A stretch of DNA of 64,000 nucleotides from an uncultured Eubacteriales bacterium (GCA_934464615.1 CAKSKA010000004.1:59329-123328), one strand, 5' to 3'. Shown: positions 52,717 through 61,871, counted from the first letter of the stretch. Notes: generated by a model from the sequence alone, not told the origin. A program made the numbers and translations.

Positions 52717-55326
52717 ATGAATATAGAAAAATTCACACAAAAATCTGTTGAAGCATTGCGCAGCGCGCAAAGTAATGCAATAAGCAACGGCAACAATAAC
52801 GTATGTGAGGAACATCTGTTATCGGCTTTGCTTTCCCAGCCTGACGGACTGACTGCCGAAATATTTAAAAATATCGGTGCTTCTCCGCAATTTATTTTAT
52901 CCGAAACCGAAAAAATCATTTCCGGATTTCCAAAAGTCGGCGGAAGCGGTTACGATCCCAATAACATTTACATTTCCGCGCAGTTAAACAAGGCTCTTGA
53001 AGAAGCCGAGAAACAAGCCGCAAAAATGCAGGACGATTATGTATCGGTAGAACATATTTTGCTTGGTATATTGGAATATCCTACGGCCGATTTAAAAAAG
53101 CTGTTTAATTCAAACGGTATTACCATGCAAAAGATTCTTGATGCGCTTAAAAATATAAGAGGTAACCAAAAGGTTAAATCCGACAATCCGGAAGACACTT
53201 ACGACGTATTGAAAAAATACGGTACCGATTTGGTTGAACGCGCAAGAATGCATAAGTTGGATCCTGTAATAGGCAGAGATGAGGAAATACGTAACGTAAT
53301 TCGTATTTTGTCGCGTAAGACAAAAAACAATCCCTGCTTAATAGGCGAACCGGGCGTCGGCAAAACTGCTATTGCAGAAGGACTGGCGCTTAGAATTGTC
53401 AGCGGTGATGTACCTGAAAACTTAAAAAATCACACCATATTTTCGCTTGACCTCGGCGCTTTGATAGCCGGTGCAAAATTCAGGGGCGAGTTTGAAGAAA
53501 GACTTAAAGCCGTTCTTAACGAAGTGAAATCAAGCGAAGGCAGAATTATATTATTTATAGATGAACTGCACACCATTGTAGGCGCGGGTAAAACCGACGG
53601 TGCGCTTGATGCAGGCAATATATTAAAGCCTTTGCTCGCACGTGGCGAATTGCATTGTATAGGCGCCACTACACTTAACGAATACAGACAGTATATAGAA
53701 AAGGATGCTGCGCTTGAAAGACGTTTCCAGCCTGTTATGGTCGATGAGCCCAGCGTTGAGGATACCATTGCCATTTTGCGCGGACTTAAAGAAAGATATG
53801 AAGTTTACCACGGTGTTAAAATTACCGATAAAGCAATAATTGCGGCAGCAACACTTTCAAACAGGTATATTCAAGACCGCTTTTTGCCTGATAAGGCGAT
53901 AGACCTTATAGATGAAGCATGTGCGCTTATAAAAACCGAAATGTATTCTATGCCGACCGAAATGGATGATATTTCGCACAAAATAATGCAGCTTGAAATC
54001 GAAGAAGAGGCGTTGTCAAAGGAAACCGATAAACTTTCAATTTCACATTTGGAGGAAATTAAATCTGAGTTGGCACAACTCCGCGAACAGTTTGCCTCAA
54101 TGAAAGCAAAACTGGATAACGAGAAAAAGAGCATTGAAAAGGTACAAAACATCCGTTCCGAAATTGAAGAAGTCAACCACAAGATTGAAAAGGCAAAAGA
54201 GGAATATGATTTAACCAAAGCCGCAGAACTGCAATACAGTAAACTGCCGCAGCTGCAAAAAGAGCTTGAGACTGAAGAAAAACTTGCCGAGGCAGGGGAT
54301 AACACCCTTTTGCGTGACCGTGTAACCGATGACGAAATAGCAAAAATCGTATCTCGCTGGACAGGTATACCGGTTTCAAAATTAGTTGAAAGTGAACGCA
54401 GCAAGCTGCTTAATCTCGAATCAATTCTTCACGAACGCGTTATAGGTCAGGACGAAGCAGTACACAAAGTAAGCGACGCTATTTTAAGGTCGCGTGCCGG
54501 AATTAAAGATCCGCGCCGCCCTGTAGGCTCGTTTATGTTTTTAGGACCTACGGGTGTAGGTAAAACCGAACTCGCAAAAGCACTTACAAAGGCATTGTTT
54601 GATGATGAAAAGAGTCTTATCCGTATTGATATGAGTGAATATATGGAGAAATACTCGGTATCCCGTCTTATAGGAGCGCCTCCCGGATATGTCGGATATG
54701 ACGAAGGCGGTCAACTGACGGAAGCTGTACGGAGAAAACCGTACTCGGTTGTACTTTTTGATGAAATCGAAAAGGCACATCCCGATGTGTTCAACGTATT
54801 GCTTCAGGTACTTGATGACGGCAGAATTACAGACAGCCACGGTAAAACGGTTGATTTTAAAAACACAATAATTATACTTACTTCAAATTTAGGCTCTGAC
54901 ATAATACTTGACGGAATTGAGCCTAACGGCGAAATAAGTGACGATGCACGCGCAAAGGTAAATGACCTTTTAAAACACAGTTTCAGACCGGAGTTTTTAA
55001 ACAGGTTGGATGAGATAATTTTCTACCGTCCGCTTACAAAAGATAACATTCGCGGTATTGTATCGCTTAAAATTGCGGAAATATCCGACAGACTTAAAGA
55101 ACAGCGTATTTCGATAAAAGTTTCCGACACCGCAATTGAGCAAATTATTGAGCAGTCTTTTGATCCTATTTACGGCGCACGGCCTATAAAAAGATTTATA
55201 CAGTCCAATATTGAAACGCTTATAGCGCGCAAAATGATTGAAAATGACATACCGCCTGAGTCACAGGTAAGTGTAGATTTTAAAGACGGTAAATTTACTG
55301 CGGATATAATTACACCTGCGGAATAA
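52717..55326 (+). CDS. clpB: ATP-dependent disaggregase ClpB
   Basis: ClpB dissolves protein aggregates with DnaK. The 869-residue product has an N-terminal domain (1-145), first AAA+ (Walker A GEPGVGKTAIAEG near 205), the ClpB-specific coiled-coil M domain (about 405-525), and second AAA+ (Walker A GPTGVGKTELAKAL near 605; FRPEFLNRLDE). The long M domain distinguishes it from ClpC. I chose ATG 52717: AAGGAG lies 8 bases upstream, too close to ATG 52711. Confidence 0.96.
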   Translation: MNIEKFTQKSVEALRSAQSNAISNGNNNVCEEHLLSALLSQPDGLTAEIFKNIGASPQFILSETEKIISGFPKVGGSGYDPNNIYISAQLNKALEEAEKQAAKMQDDYVSVEHILLGILEYPTADLKKLFNSNGITMQKILDALKNIRGNQKVKSDNPEDTYDVLKKYGTDLVERARMHKLDPVIGRDEEIRNVIRILSRKTKNNPCLIGEPGVGKTAIAEGLALRIVSGDVPENLKNHTIFSLDLGALIAGAKFRGEFEERLKAVLNEVKSSEGRIILFIDELHTIVGAGKTDGALDAGNILKPLLARGELHCIGATTLNEYRQYIEKDAALERRFQPVMVDEPSVEDTIAILRGLKERYEVYHGVKITDKAIIAAATLSNRYIQDRFLPDKAIDLIDEACALIKTEMYSMPTEMDDISHKIMQLEIEEEALSKETDKLSISHLEEIKSELAQLREQFASMKAKLDNEKKSIEKVQNIRSEIEEVNHKIEKAKEEYDLTKAAELQYSKLPQLQKELETEEKLAEAGDNTLLRDRVTDDEIAKIVSRWTGIPVSKLVESERSKLLNLESILHERVIGQDEAVHKVSDAILRSRAGIKDPRRPVGSFMFLGPTGVGKTELAKALTKALFDDEKSLIRIDMSEYMEKYSVSRLIGAPPGYVGYDEGGQLTEAVRRKPYSVVLFDEIEKAHPDVFNVLLQVLDDGRITDSHGKTVDFKNTIIILTSNLGSDIILDGIEPNGEISDDARAKVNDLLKHSFRPEFLNRLDEIIFYRPLTKDNIRGIVSLKIAEISDRLKEQRISIKVSDTAIEQIIEQSFDPIYGARPIKRFIQSNIETLIARKMIENDIPPESQVSVDFKDGKFTADIITPAE

Positions 55327-55331
55327 AAATT

Positions 55332-55363
55332 AAACCGACCTCAGCATATGAGGTCGGTTTTTT
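55332..55363. terminator. Bidirectional terminator between clpB and mgtE
   Basis: AAACCGACCTCA/TGAGGTCGGTTT, stem with loop GCATA, A- and T-run flanks. Confidence 0.92.
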
Positions 55364-55376
55364 ATAAGCCTAAAAT

Positions 55377-56747
55377 TTATACACCTAAAATAAGGGACGC
55401 AAATCCGAAATAAATAAGCAATGATATTGCATCAACTATAGTTGTAATAAACGGACTTGCCATTACAGCAGGATCAAGTCCCATTTTATCCGCAATTATA
55501 GGCAGGGTGCAGCCGATAAGTTTCGCAATAATTACCGTAAACATAAGGGTTAAGCACACTATTAAATCATCTTTAAGCGATGCTGTGGAATTAAGCGCCA
55601 ATATGTCAATAAGCCATACCTTTACAAAATTAACAGCCGCCAATATGCCGCCGCATATAACCGCAACGCGTATTTCTTTCCAAATTACTCTGCCTATATC
55701 CTTAAACTCAATATCGCCGAGGGAAAGGCTTCGTATAACGGTAACTGATGACTGACTGCCCGAATTACCGCCCGTATCCATAAGCATCGGAATAAACGCT
55801 ATAAGGGCAGGGAAAAGCGTAAGTTTAACTTCGAATGTTGATATTATCATACCGGTAAATGTTGCCGAAATCATAAGCAGCATAAGCCACGGTATCCTGT
55901 TTTTAACGGTTTCGAAAATGCCGGTTTTAAAATATGTTTTATCACTGGGAGAAATAGCCGCCATCTTAACAATATCTTCGGTGGCTTCTTCTTCAATAAC
56001 ATCAAGCACGTCGTCGACCGTAACGATGCCGACAAGTCGGTTTTCCGCATCAACTACAGGCATTGCAAGCAAATTATACTTGCTGAAATCCGACGCAACT
56101 GTTTCCTGATCGACATCGGTTGTGACTGAAATTATATTGCGGTCCATTAAATCGCTTATAACGTCATCGGGATTTGCTAAAATAAGTGTACGCAAAGTAA
56201 CGGTACCTATAAGCACTTTATCGTTTTGCGTTACGTAACAGGTGTTAACCGTTTCTTTGTCAATACCTGTTCTATGGATATGCTCAATAGCCTTTTTGAC
56301 AGTAATATTTTCCGTTATATCAACAAACTCGGTTGTCATAACGCTTCCGGCGCTGTCCTCGGGATATTTCAGCAGTTGGTTAATATCCTTGCGCATATCC
56401 GGATCGGCCTGTTTTAAAATACGTTTTACAACGTTCGCCGGCATTTCTTCAACTATATCAACGGCATCATCCGCGTAAAGTTCGTTTACAACGGCTTTAA
56501 GTTCTTTATCCGAAAAACTTTTTATTAAAAGCTGCTGCAAGTCGGTATCCATTTCAACAAATGTATCGGCGGCAAGCTCTTTAGGTAACAGTCTGAATAT
56601 CTTCGGTAAAATTTCCTGCGGAAGTTCCTCAAACAATGTCGCAATATCGGCGCTGTTCATTGTAATTAAAACATCTTTAACCGAACTGTATTTTTTTGCT
56701 TCAATAAGCGAAATAAGGGTATTGTTAATAGTAATCTCGTTTTCCAT
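55377..56747 (-). CDS. mgtE: Magnesium transporter MgtE
   Basis: A 456-residue MgtE channel: an N-terminal domain of helical repeats (about 10-130, with FEELPQEILPKIFRLLP), a CBS-domain pair (about 140-260, VTVDDVLDVIEEEATEDI) that senses cytoplasmic Mg2+, and five membrane helices (about 290-450; TGGNSGSQSSVTVIRSLSLGDI is the pore-region signature, here cited only as about 335-356). Start 56747 uses the second ATG because GGAGG is too close to 56753. A structured 5' leader lies upstream. Confidence 0.95.
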   Translation of the reverse strand: MENEITINNTLISLIEAKKYSSVKDVLITMNSADIATLFEELPQEILPKIFRLLPKELAADTFVEMDTDLQQLLIKSFSDKELKAVVNELYADDAVDIVEEMPANVVKRILKQADPDMRKDINQLLKYPEDSAGSVMTTEFVDITENITVKKAIEHIHRTGIDKETVNTCYVTQNDKVLIGTVTLRTLILANPDDVISDLMDRNIISVTTDVDQETVASDFSKYNLLAMPVVDAENRLVGIVTVDDVLDVIEEEATEDIVKMAAISPSDKTYFKTGIFETVKNRIPWLMLLMISATFTGMIISTFEVKLTLFPALIAFIPMLMDTGGNSGSQSSVTVIRSLSLGDIEFKDIGRVIWKEIRVAVICGGILAAVNFVKVWLIDILALNSTASLKDDLIVCLTLMFTVIIAKLIGCTLPIIADKMGLDPAVMASPFITTIVDAISLLIYFGFASLILGV

Positions 56748-57036
56748 AGTCATTCCTCCAAAATAATGTTAGAGTAAAAGACACATATAAAAACGGGAAC
56801 AAAATCATTAAACTTATATACTGAAACGTAAGAAAGTAACGGAACAGGAGCGCTCCGCAAAATGATATTGCCCTCGCCCTAAAGGTGTGCCGTTACTACT
56901 GCCTGAATCCATTACTTTCACCTCACTTTTTACAACTTATTTATTTTATCACTAAAACCGTTTTCAGTCAATATAATTTTAGCCTGTTAACACAGATTTA
57001 TTAAAAAATCATATTATATAACAAGATAACTTTATA
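56748..57036. other. Gap between mgtE and lysC with mgtE leader
   Basis: About 290 bases without a gene. The mgtE-side part (56748-56925) holds the candidate leader RNA described separately. The rest (56926-57036) is AT-rich with no recognised element before the lysC promoter. Confidence 0.6.
56832..56925 (-). promoter_or_regulatory. Candidate structured leader RNA of mgtE with competing stems
   Basis: On the minus strand, GAAAGTAATGG (56919-56909) and AGTAACGG (56897-56890) each pair with the downstream CCGTTACTTTC (56842-56832): 11 bp (one G-U) against 8 bp. They are mutually exclusive. A G-rich middle region (GGGCGAGGGC) lies between. This is the layout of a switching RNA, but the M-box landmarks are not recognisable, so the ligand is unknown. 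Confidence 0.45.
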
Positions 57037-57065
57037 TTGACACCCGCTGAAATGTGTGATAAAAT
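57037..57065 (+). promoter_or_regulatory. Sigma-A promoter of lysC
   Basis: TTGACA (57037-57042), a 17-base spacer and TAAAAT (57060-57065). The 60-base leader has a small GGCA/TGCC hairpin (57083-57107) and a T-rich stretch; no lysine riboswitch is seen. Confidence 0.82.
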
Positions 57066-57133
57066 TTTTAAGGTTAAATTTCGGCAAGGTGGTCTTTCCC
57101 GACTGCCTTTTATTAGTTTTTTGGGGGATATAT

Positions 57134-58447
57134 ATGCTTAAAGTATTAAAGTTCGGCGGCAGTTCGCTTGCGGATGCCGAACAGTTTAAAAAAGTTGCTG
57201 AAATTGTTAAATCGGAGCCGGAACGCAGGTATGTTATTGCCTCTGCGCCGGGTAAACGTTTTGCAGATGATACAAAAGTCACCGATTTATTGCTTGAATG
57301 TTTCGAAAACTCTTATGATGAAGAAATTTGCGAGAAATACTTTATTAAAATTAAAGAACGTTTCAACAGTATTATTTCTGATTTGCAGCTTAATATGTCT
57401 TTGGATGACGAGTTTGCATGTATTAAGGCGTCGTTATTAAATCATGCAGGCAGGGATTATTTTGCAAGCCGCGGGGAGTATCTTAACGCAAAAATACTTG
57501 CCGCATATTTGGGTTTTCATTTTATTGATGCGGGACGCTGCATTTATTTTAATGATAACGGCACACTTGACAGCGAGCGCACAAATGAGAAAATTGCCGA
57601 AATGTTAGGCCGTCATGAATATGCGGTAATTCCCGGTTTTTACGGCTCAATGCCAAACGGCACAATTAAAACCTTTTCGCGCGGCGGATCTGACATTTCC
57701 GGCTCGCTTGTGGCGCGTGCCGCAAATGCCGATGTCTACGAAAACTGGACAGATGTTTCCGGATTGTTAATGGTTGATCCGAAAATTGTTCCCGATCCGA
57801 AGACGGTTAAAGAAATTACTTATCGCGAGCTGCGCGAGCTTTCTTATATGGGGGCAACGGTTTTGCATGAGGATGCGATTTTCCCCGTACGCAAAGCGGA
57901 TATTCCTATAAATATACGCAATACAAATGCTCCTGCCGATTGCGGCACTATGATAGTTTCCAAGGCGTCTACAAGCTCAAGCGAATTTACAATTACCGGT
58001 ATTGCCGGTGTTTCCGGATTTACGGCGATTAATATTGAAAAGGATATGATGAATGCCGAAGTTGGATTTACGCGCCGTGTGCTTGAAACACTTGAAGAAC
58101 ATAATCTTTGTTTTGAACATTTACCGTCCGGTATTGATACTATGAGTATTGTAGTAAAATCAAGCGATATTGCCGAGTTTAAAGGCAATATAACGGCGGA
58201 AATAGTTAAACGCGTAGTTCCGGATTCCATTACGTTATCCGAGCATTTGGCCTTAATTGCGGTAGTGGGACGCGGTATGATCAAGGCAACAGGTACTGCG
58301 GCAAAAATATTTACGGCACTTGCGGAAAACAATATTAATATTAAAATGATTGATCAGGGTTCAAGCGAACTTAACATAATAATCGGTGTTGACGAAGACG
58401 AGTATAAAAAGGCAATTCAGGTTATTTACAAAAAGTTTGCAGGTTAA
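57134..58447 (+). CDS. lysC: Aspartate kinase
   Basis: Aspartokinase phosphorylates aspartate, the first step to lysine, threonine and methionine. The 437-residue product has KFGGSSLAD, GFYGSMPNGTIKTFSRGGSD (about 200-219) and MVDPKIVPDP in the kinase domain, then two C-terminal ACT domains (about 300-437, with VGRGMIKATGTAAKIF and NINIKMIDQGSSELNI). This is the monofunctional, ACT-regulated type. I chose ATG 57134, after GGGGGATATAT; an in-frame start at 57056 precedes the promoter. spoIVA follows beyond a hairpin. Confidence 0.95.
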   Translation: MLKVLKFGGSSLADAEQFKKVAEIVKSEPERRYVIASAPGKRFADDTKVTDLLLECFENSYDEEICEKYFIKIKERFNSIISDLQLNMSLDDEFACIKASLLNHAGRDYFASRGEYLNAKILAAYLGFHFIDAGRCIYFNDNGTLDSERTNEKIAEMLGRHEYAVIPGFYGSMPNGTIKTFSRGGSDISGSLVARAANADVYENWTDVSGLLMVDPKIVPDPKTVKEITYRELRELSYMGATVLHEDAIFPVRKADIPINIRNTNAPADCGTMIVSKASTSSSEFTITGIAGVSGFTAINIEKDMMNAEVGFTRRVLETLEEHNLCFEHLPSGIDTMSIVVKSSDIAEFKGNITAEIVKRVVPDSITLSEHLALIAVVGRGMIKATGTAAKIFTALAENNINIKMIDQGSSELNIIIGVDEDEYKKAIQVIYKKFAG

Positions 58448-58454
58448 GTAATAA

Positions 58455-58511
58455 TAAAAATCCTTCACACATATCCTTTAACAAAAGGAATAAATGTGCG
58501 GAGGATTTTTT
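58455..58511 (+). promoter_or_regulatory. Terminator-like hairpin covering the spoIVA ribosome-binding site
   Basis: AAAATCCT/AGGATTTT, TCACACAT/ATGTGCGGA and TCCTTT/AAAGGA form a long stem with loop AAC, followed by TTTTTT (58506-58511) and the ATG at 58512. The SD GGAGG (58500-58504) is in the 3' arm. A possible sigma-E -10 CACACATA (58466-58473) and -35 ATA lie upstream, which would start transcripts near the loop. Confidence 0.6.
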
Positions 58512-59987
58512 ATGTCAAATATAAATATTTACAGCGATATTGCACAGCGCACCGGCGGCGACATTTACGTCGGTGTAGTAGGACCGGTAAGAACGGGAAA
58601 ATCGACATTTATTAAGCAGTTTATGGATAAACTTGTTTTGCCGAATATTGCGGAAGGATATTCTAAAGACAGAGCAAATGACGAACTGCCGCAGTCCTCG
58701 GCAGGACGAACTATAATGACGACAGAGCCTAAATTTATACCGGAAAACGCAGTTACCGTCAATCTTGACGATACCGCACAGTTTAATGTTCGGCTTATTG
58801 ACTGCGTTGGTTATATTGTTCCGAGTTCGCTCGGATATATTGAAGGCGACGAGCCGCGTATGGTGAGAACACCGTGGTTTGAAAAGCCGATACCTTTTAA
58901 TATGGCTGCCGAAATCGGAACAAAAAAGGTCATTAACGAACACTCTACAATCGGTCTTGTAATTACAACCGACGGCAGTATTAGCGACATACCGAGAGAG
59001 GAATATGCCGAAGCGGAAGAACGTGTTATCAACGAACTTAAACAGATAGATAAACCGTTTATCGTCGTTTTAAACTGTATGGAGCCGCAATCGACACAGG
59101 CGTTATCCCTTGCAGACGAGCTGACAACCAAATACGGCGTTCCCGTAATACCGCTTAACTGTCTATCGCTGAGTGAGGACGACATTAAGTCAATCCTCGG
59201 AAAAGTGCTGTATCAATTCCCGTTAAAAGAGGTATTTATAAGCTATCCGAAATGGATAAATTCCTTGCCGCTTGACCACTGGCTGCGCGGAAAAATAACC
59301 GACTATATTAAAGATAGCAGCAGTGCGGTTACGCATATTAAAGATATTAATACATTCGGCAGAGATAAACAAAGCGATTGCGTTGAGAGCACGCAGATTA
59401 ACCGTGTTGATTTAGGCAAAGGCAGGGCGGAAATCTCAATTTGCGTTAAAGGCAGCTTGCTTTATACCATAATTGAGGAAACTACTGGCCTTGTTATTAA
59501 CGGCGAGGATGAATTGCTTGGAAGCATTAAAGAACTTGCCGCTATTAAAAAAGAATATATGCGATTTAAAGACGCACTCGATGAGGTTGAAGCAACGGGT
59601 TACGGAATAGTTATGCCGTCGATCGACGAGCTGTCGCTTGAAGAACCTGAAATTATGAAACAGGGCGGCAGATACGGCGTAAGGCTTCGCGCATCGGCAC
59701 CGTCAATTCATATGATGAAAGCAAATATTACTACCGAAGTCAGTCCTATAGTCGGCAGCGAGAAGCAGAGTGAGGACTTGGTTATGTATTTGCTGAGTGA
59801 ATTTGAGGAGGATCCGGTAAAAATTTGGGATTCAAATATATTCGGTAAATCATTGCACGAGCTTGTTAACGAGGGCTTACATACAAAACTTGCACATATG
59901 CCGGCAGATGCACGTATGAGGCTGCAGGAAACGTTGGAGCGCGTTATAAATGAAGGCTGCAACGGTCTTGTATGCATAATACTGTAA
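58512..59987 (+). CDS. spoIVA: Spore coat morphogenetic ATPase SpoIVA
   Basis: SpoIVA polymerises on the forespore surface using ATP and is the platform for coat and cortex assembly. The 491-residue product (B. subtilis 492) has the Walker A GPVRTGKST near residue 24, SSAGRTIMTTEPKF, and the family's C-terminal assembly region ending in VINEGCNGLVCIIL. I chose ATG 58512; an in-frame ATG at 58494 sits in the hairpin before it. A terminator follows. Confidence 0.97.
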   Translation: MSNINIYSDIAQRTGGDIYVGVVGPVRTGKSTFIKQFMDKLVLPNIAEGYSKDRANDELPQSSAGRTIMTTEPKFIPENAVTVNLDDTAQFNVRLIDCVGYIVPSSLGYIEGDEPRMVRTPWFEKPIPFNMAAEIGTKKVINEHSTIGLVITTDGSISDIPREEYAEAEERVINELKQIDKPFIVVLNCMEPQSTQALSLADELTTKYGVPVIPLNCLSLSEDDIKSILGKVLYQFPLKEVFISYPKWINSLPLDHWLRGKITDYIKDSSSAVTHIKDINTFGRDKQSDCVESTQINRVDLGKGRAEISICVKGSLLYTIIEETTGLVINGEDELLGSIKELAAIKKEYMRFKDALDEVEATGYGIVMPSIDELSLEEPEIMKQGGRYGVRLRASAPSIHMMKANITTEVSPIVGSEKQSEDLVMYLLSEFEEDPVKIWDSNIFGKSLHELVNEGLHTKLAHMPADARMRLQETLERVINEGCNGLVCIIL

Positions 59988-60006
59988 AAGGGCAGGGGAA
60001 AAGCAG

Positions 60007-60046
60007 AAAAACATCACACCATATTGGTGTGATGTTTTATTTTTTT
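60007..60046. terminator. Bidirectional terminator between spoIVA and xerD-like gene
   Basis: AAAACATCACACCA/TGGTGTGATGTTTT with loop TAT, followed by TATTTTTTTT. Both converging genes end in its flanks. Confidence 0.92.
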
Positions 60047-61029
60047 TCTTTATCTTGTTTAACATTCGATAACGGATTTAAATTTATCGCATTTTCGATT
60101 TGCTTATTTGAAACATGTGTATAAATCTGTGTTGTTGCAAGTGATACGTGTCCCAAAATTTCTTTAAGAACACGAATATCAACATGACCTTGCTGATACA
60201 TAAGCGTAGCCGCAGTGTGACGTAGTTTGTGTGTTGAGAAACCCTGACCGGCAAGTCCTGCTTTTTCCAAATATGTTTTTACAATATGCTGAACGGTCTT
60301 ATTACTTATACGTCTGTGATTTCGGCTTATAAACAATGCGTTTTTACTGTTGTAATCTAAGTTTTCGTTAGGTCTGACTTTTAAATATTTATTTATTGCA
60401 TCAACGCAGGCGTCATTTAAATATATAAGCCGTTCTTTATTACCTTTACCTGTAATTACAAGGCTGTTATCCGACTTAATATCCGTTATGTCTAAACTTA
60501 CGAGTTCCGATAAACGCATACCGCAATTTAAAAACAATGTCAGTATGCAATAATCCCTCTGTGAATTCGCCCCTGTTACTGAATTCAGTAATTCGAGTGA
60601 ATCGTCCAATGTAAGATGTTTTGGCAGACTTTTTTTAATTTTAGGCAACTCCAAAAACTCTGCAGGGTTAACTTCAAGCAGATGCTCTTGAACTGTAAGA
60701 TATTTGAAAAAACCACGCAGTGTTGAAGATTTTCTTGCGCGTGTTGCCGTGTTATTGCCGCGTTCGTTTTTGCAATAGATTAAAAAACTGTATATGTCTG
60801 TAAGAGTTATGCTTTTTACCAATTCGATATCAACTGCGGAAATGTCAATTTTTTCAAACTCGATTTCAGACGATACAGATCCTCTGGACAATAGAATGTA
60901 TCTAAAGAAGGTCTGCAAATCGTTGTAATATTCCTGAATTGTTTTATCAGATTTGCCTTTGATAGTTTCGTTATACGCCAAAAAGTTTTTTATTAACGGC
61001 GGTGATTTTATAAACTGATCCCGATTCAT
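60037..61029 (-). CDS. XerC/XerD-type tyrosine recombinase
   Basis: A 330-residue tyrosine recombinase with an N-terminal core-binding (SAM-like) domain (about 12-135) and catalytic domain (about 150-320): Arg in NCGMRLSELVSLD, Lys in GKGNKERLIYL, HxxR in HKLRHTAATLM, the His in EILGHVSLATTQ and nucleophile in IYTH. XerCD-type enzymes resolve chromosome dimers; mobile integrases have the same form. Its length and domain order suit a housekeeping Xer. ATG 61029 follows TAGGAGCGTAT. It lies next to the mobile-looking region. Confidence 0.9.
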   Translation of the reverse strand: MNRDQFIKSPPLIKNFLAYNETIKGKSDKTIQEYYNDLQTFFRYILLSRGSVSSEIEFEKIDISAVDIELVKSITLTDIYSFLIYCKNERGNNTATRARKSSTLRGFFKYLTVQEHLLEVNPAEFLELPKIKKSLPKHLTLDDSLELLNSVTGANSQRDYCILTLFLNCGMRLSELVSLDITDIKSDNSLVITGKGNKERLIYLNDACVDAINKYLKVRPNENLDYNSKNALFISRNHRRISNKTVQHIVKTYLEKAGLAGQGFSTHKLRHTAATLMYQQGHVDIRVLKEILGHVSLATTQIYTHVSNKQIENAINLNPLSNVKQDKEKK

Positions 61030-61154
61030 AATACGCTCCTAATAAAATGTATACGCCGATTGCACAATTATATTTTAATGATAATAAGCAAAAATGTCAA
61101 ATAAAATAGACGATTTATAATCACAAACATTGAATTGCTTGTTCCGGTTCCCCC

Positions 61155-61271
61155 GAATTATACAAAATATTCATTTTGTATAATTCGTCCTATGAACGAC
61201 AAGGACGAATTACCCGCACCCTACGGGTGTACAAAATGGAGTGTTTTGTATAATTTGTCGGCTTGCGGGTG
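61155..61271. repeat. Nest of inverted repeats at the left edge of the mobile-looking region
   Basis: GAATTATACAAAAT/ATTTTGTATAATTC (61155-61186, perfect 14-bp arms, 4-base centre); AATTCGTCC/GGACGAATT (61182-61190, 61203-61211); CACCC/GGGTG (61217-61229); TACAAAA/TTTTGTA (61230-61250); ACCCGC/GCGGGT (61212-61217, 61265-61270). TTTTGTATAATT recurs as a direct repeat. It lies in the 320-bp gap (61030-61349) between the Xer and small-recombinase genes; the rest of that gap is AT-rich. Confidence 0.75.
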
Positions 61272-61349
61272 TTCCTTTCATAATGCTACTCGGTACACCG
61301 CAACTTTTCACCGCTGCGAGTATCATTTTACATCAAAGCCGCGGTTTTG

Positions 61350-61871
61350 TCAAATTTTACGTCTTTTCGTAAAATTCCCGCGTTTGTCTATGCAGTCAGC
61401 CATTGCATAAATCATTGTAACAGCCTCATCACTATGGTTAAGTAAATGCTGCACCTTTTTAATGCTGCCGGTGCGACTGTAATAGTCAACAGCATACACT
61501 TTTCGCATACTGTGCGGCGTTACATTTTCGGACAGCCGGAAAGCCTTGCAAGCGCGTTTTATATCTTTAAAAACGGCTTGCCGCGTTCTGTGCTTTCGCC
61601 CGTCAAGCCGGTGTTCAAACACATAACTTGCCCCGCTGATAGAGAGTCCTCGGCGCATTAAATCTGCGGGCAGCCGTACAAATTTTCGCTTGCCGGTTTT
61701 CTGCTCCCGAACGGTAAAACGCTGTTTCCGCCATTTTTCCGTTGGTATGCTCAAAACATCATTTATACGTAATCCCGTAACTAAAGACGTTTCACACGCT
61801 AATCTATTTTCCGGCGTAAGTGCAGCGAGTATGTTTTTAATTGTATCGCGTTTCGCCCATTCACTACGCAT
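61350..61871 (-). CDS. Minimal (catalytic-domain-only) tyrosine recombinase
   Basis: A 173-residue tyrosine recombinase with only the catalytic domain: Arg35 (TGLRINDVL), Lys in EQKTGKRKF, His120-x-x-Arg123 (HSMRK), His146 (LLNHSDEAV) and Tyr155 (MIYAM), nine residues after His146 as expected. The core-binding N-terminal domain of usual integrases is missing. I chose start 61871 because AAAGGGGGCG lies about 8 bases upstream; a longer frame to 61919 overlaps the rep gene. It follows the HUH protein by 37 bases and is probably the element's integrase or resolvase. Confidence 0.85.
   Translation of the reverse strand: MRSEWAKRDTIKNILAALTPENRLACETSLVTGLRINDVLSIPTEKWRKQRFTVREQKTGKRKFVRLPADLMRRGLSISGASYVFEHRLDGRKHRTRQAVFKDIKRACKAFRLSENVTPHSMRKVYAVDYYSRTGSIKKVQHLLNHSDEAVTMIYAMADCIDKRGNFTKRRKI

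Noticed and set aside
56832..56925. Known Mg2+ (M-box) riboswitch before mgtE
   Set aside because: The M-box consensus segments (GGTGAGGCTCC, GCTACTGCCC and the following core) are not found; only the generic switching layout is seen.
57066..57133. Lysine riboswitch before aspartokinase
   Set aside because: The leader is about 60 bases, too short for the roughly 170-base lysine aptamer, and its motifs are absent.
61155..61186. dif site for XerC/XerD
   Set aside because: The palindrome is perfectly symmetric with a 4-base centre, and it lacks the Firmicutes dif arms (TTATGTAAA-type with a 6-base centre).
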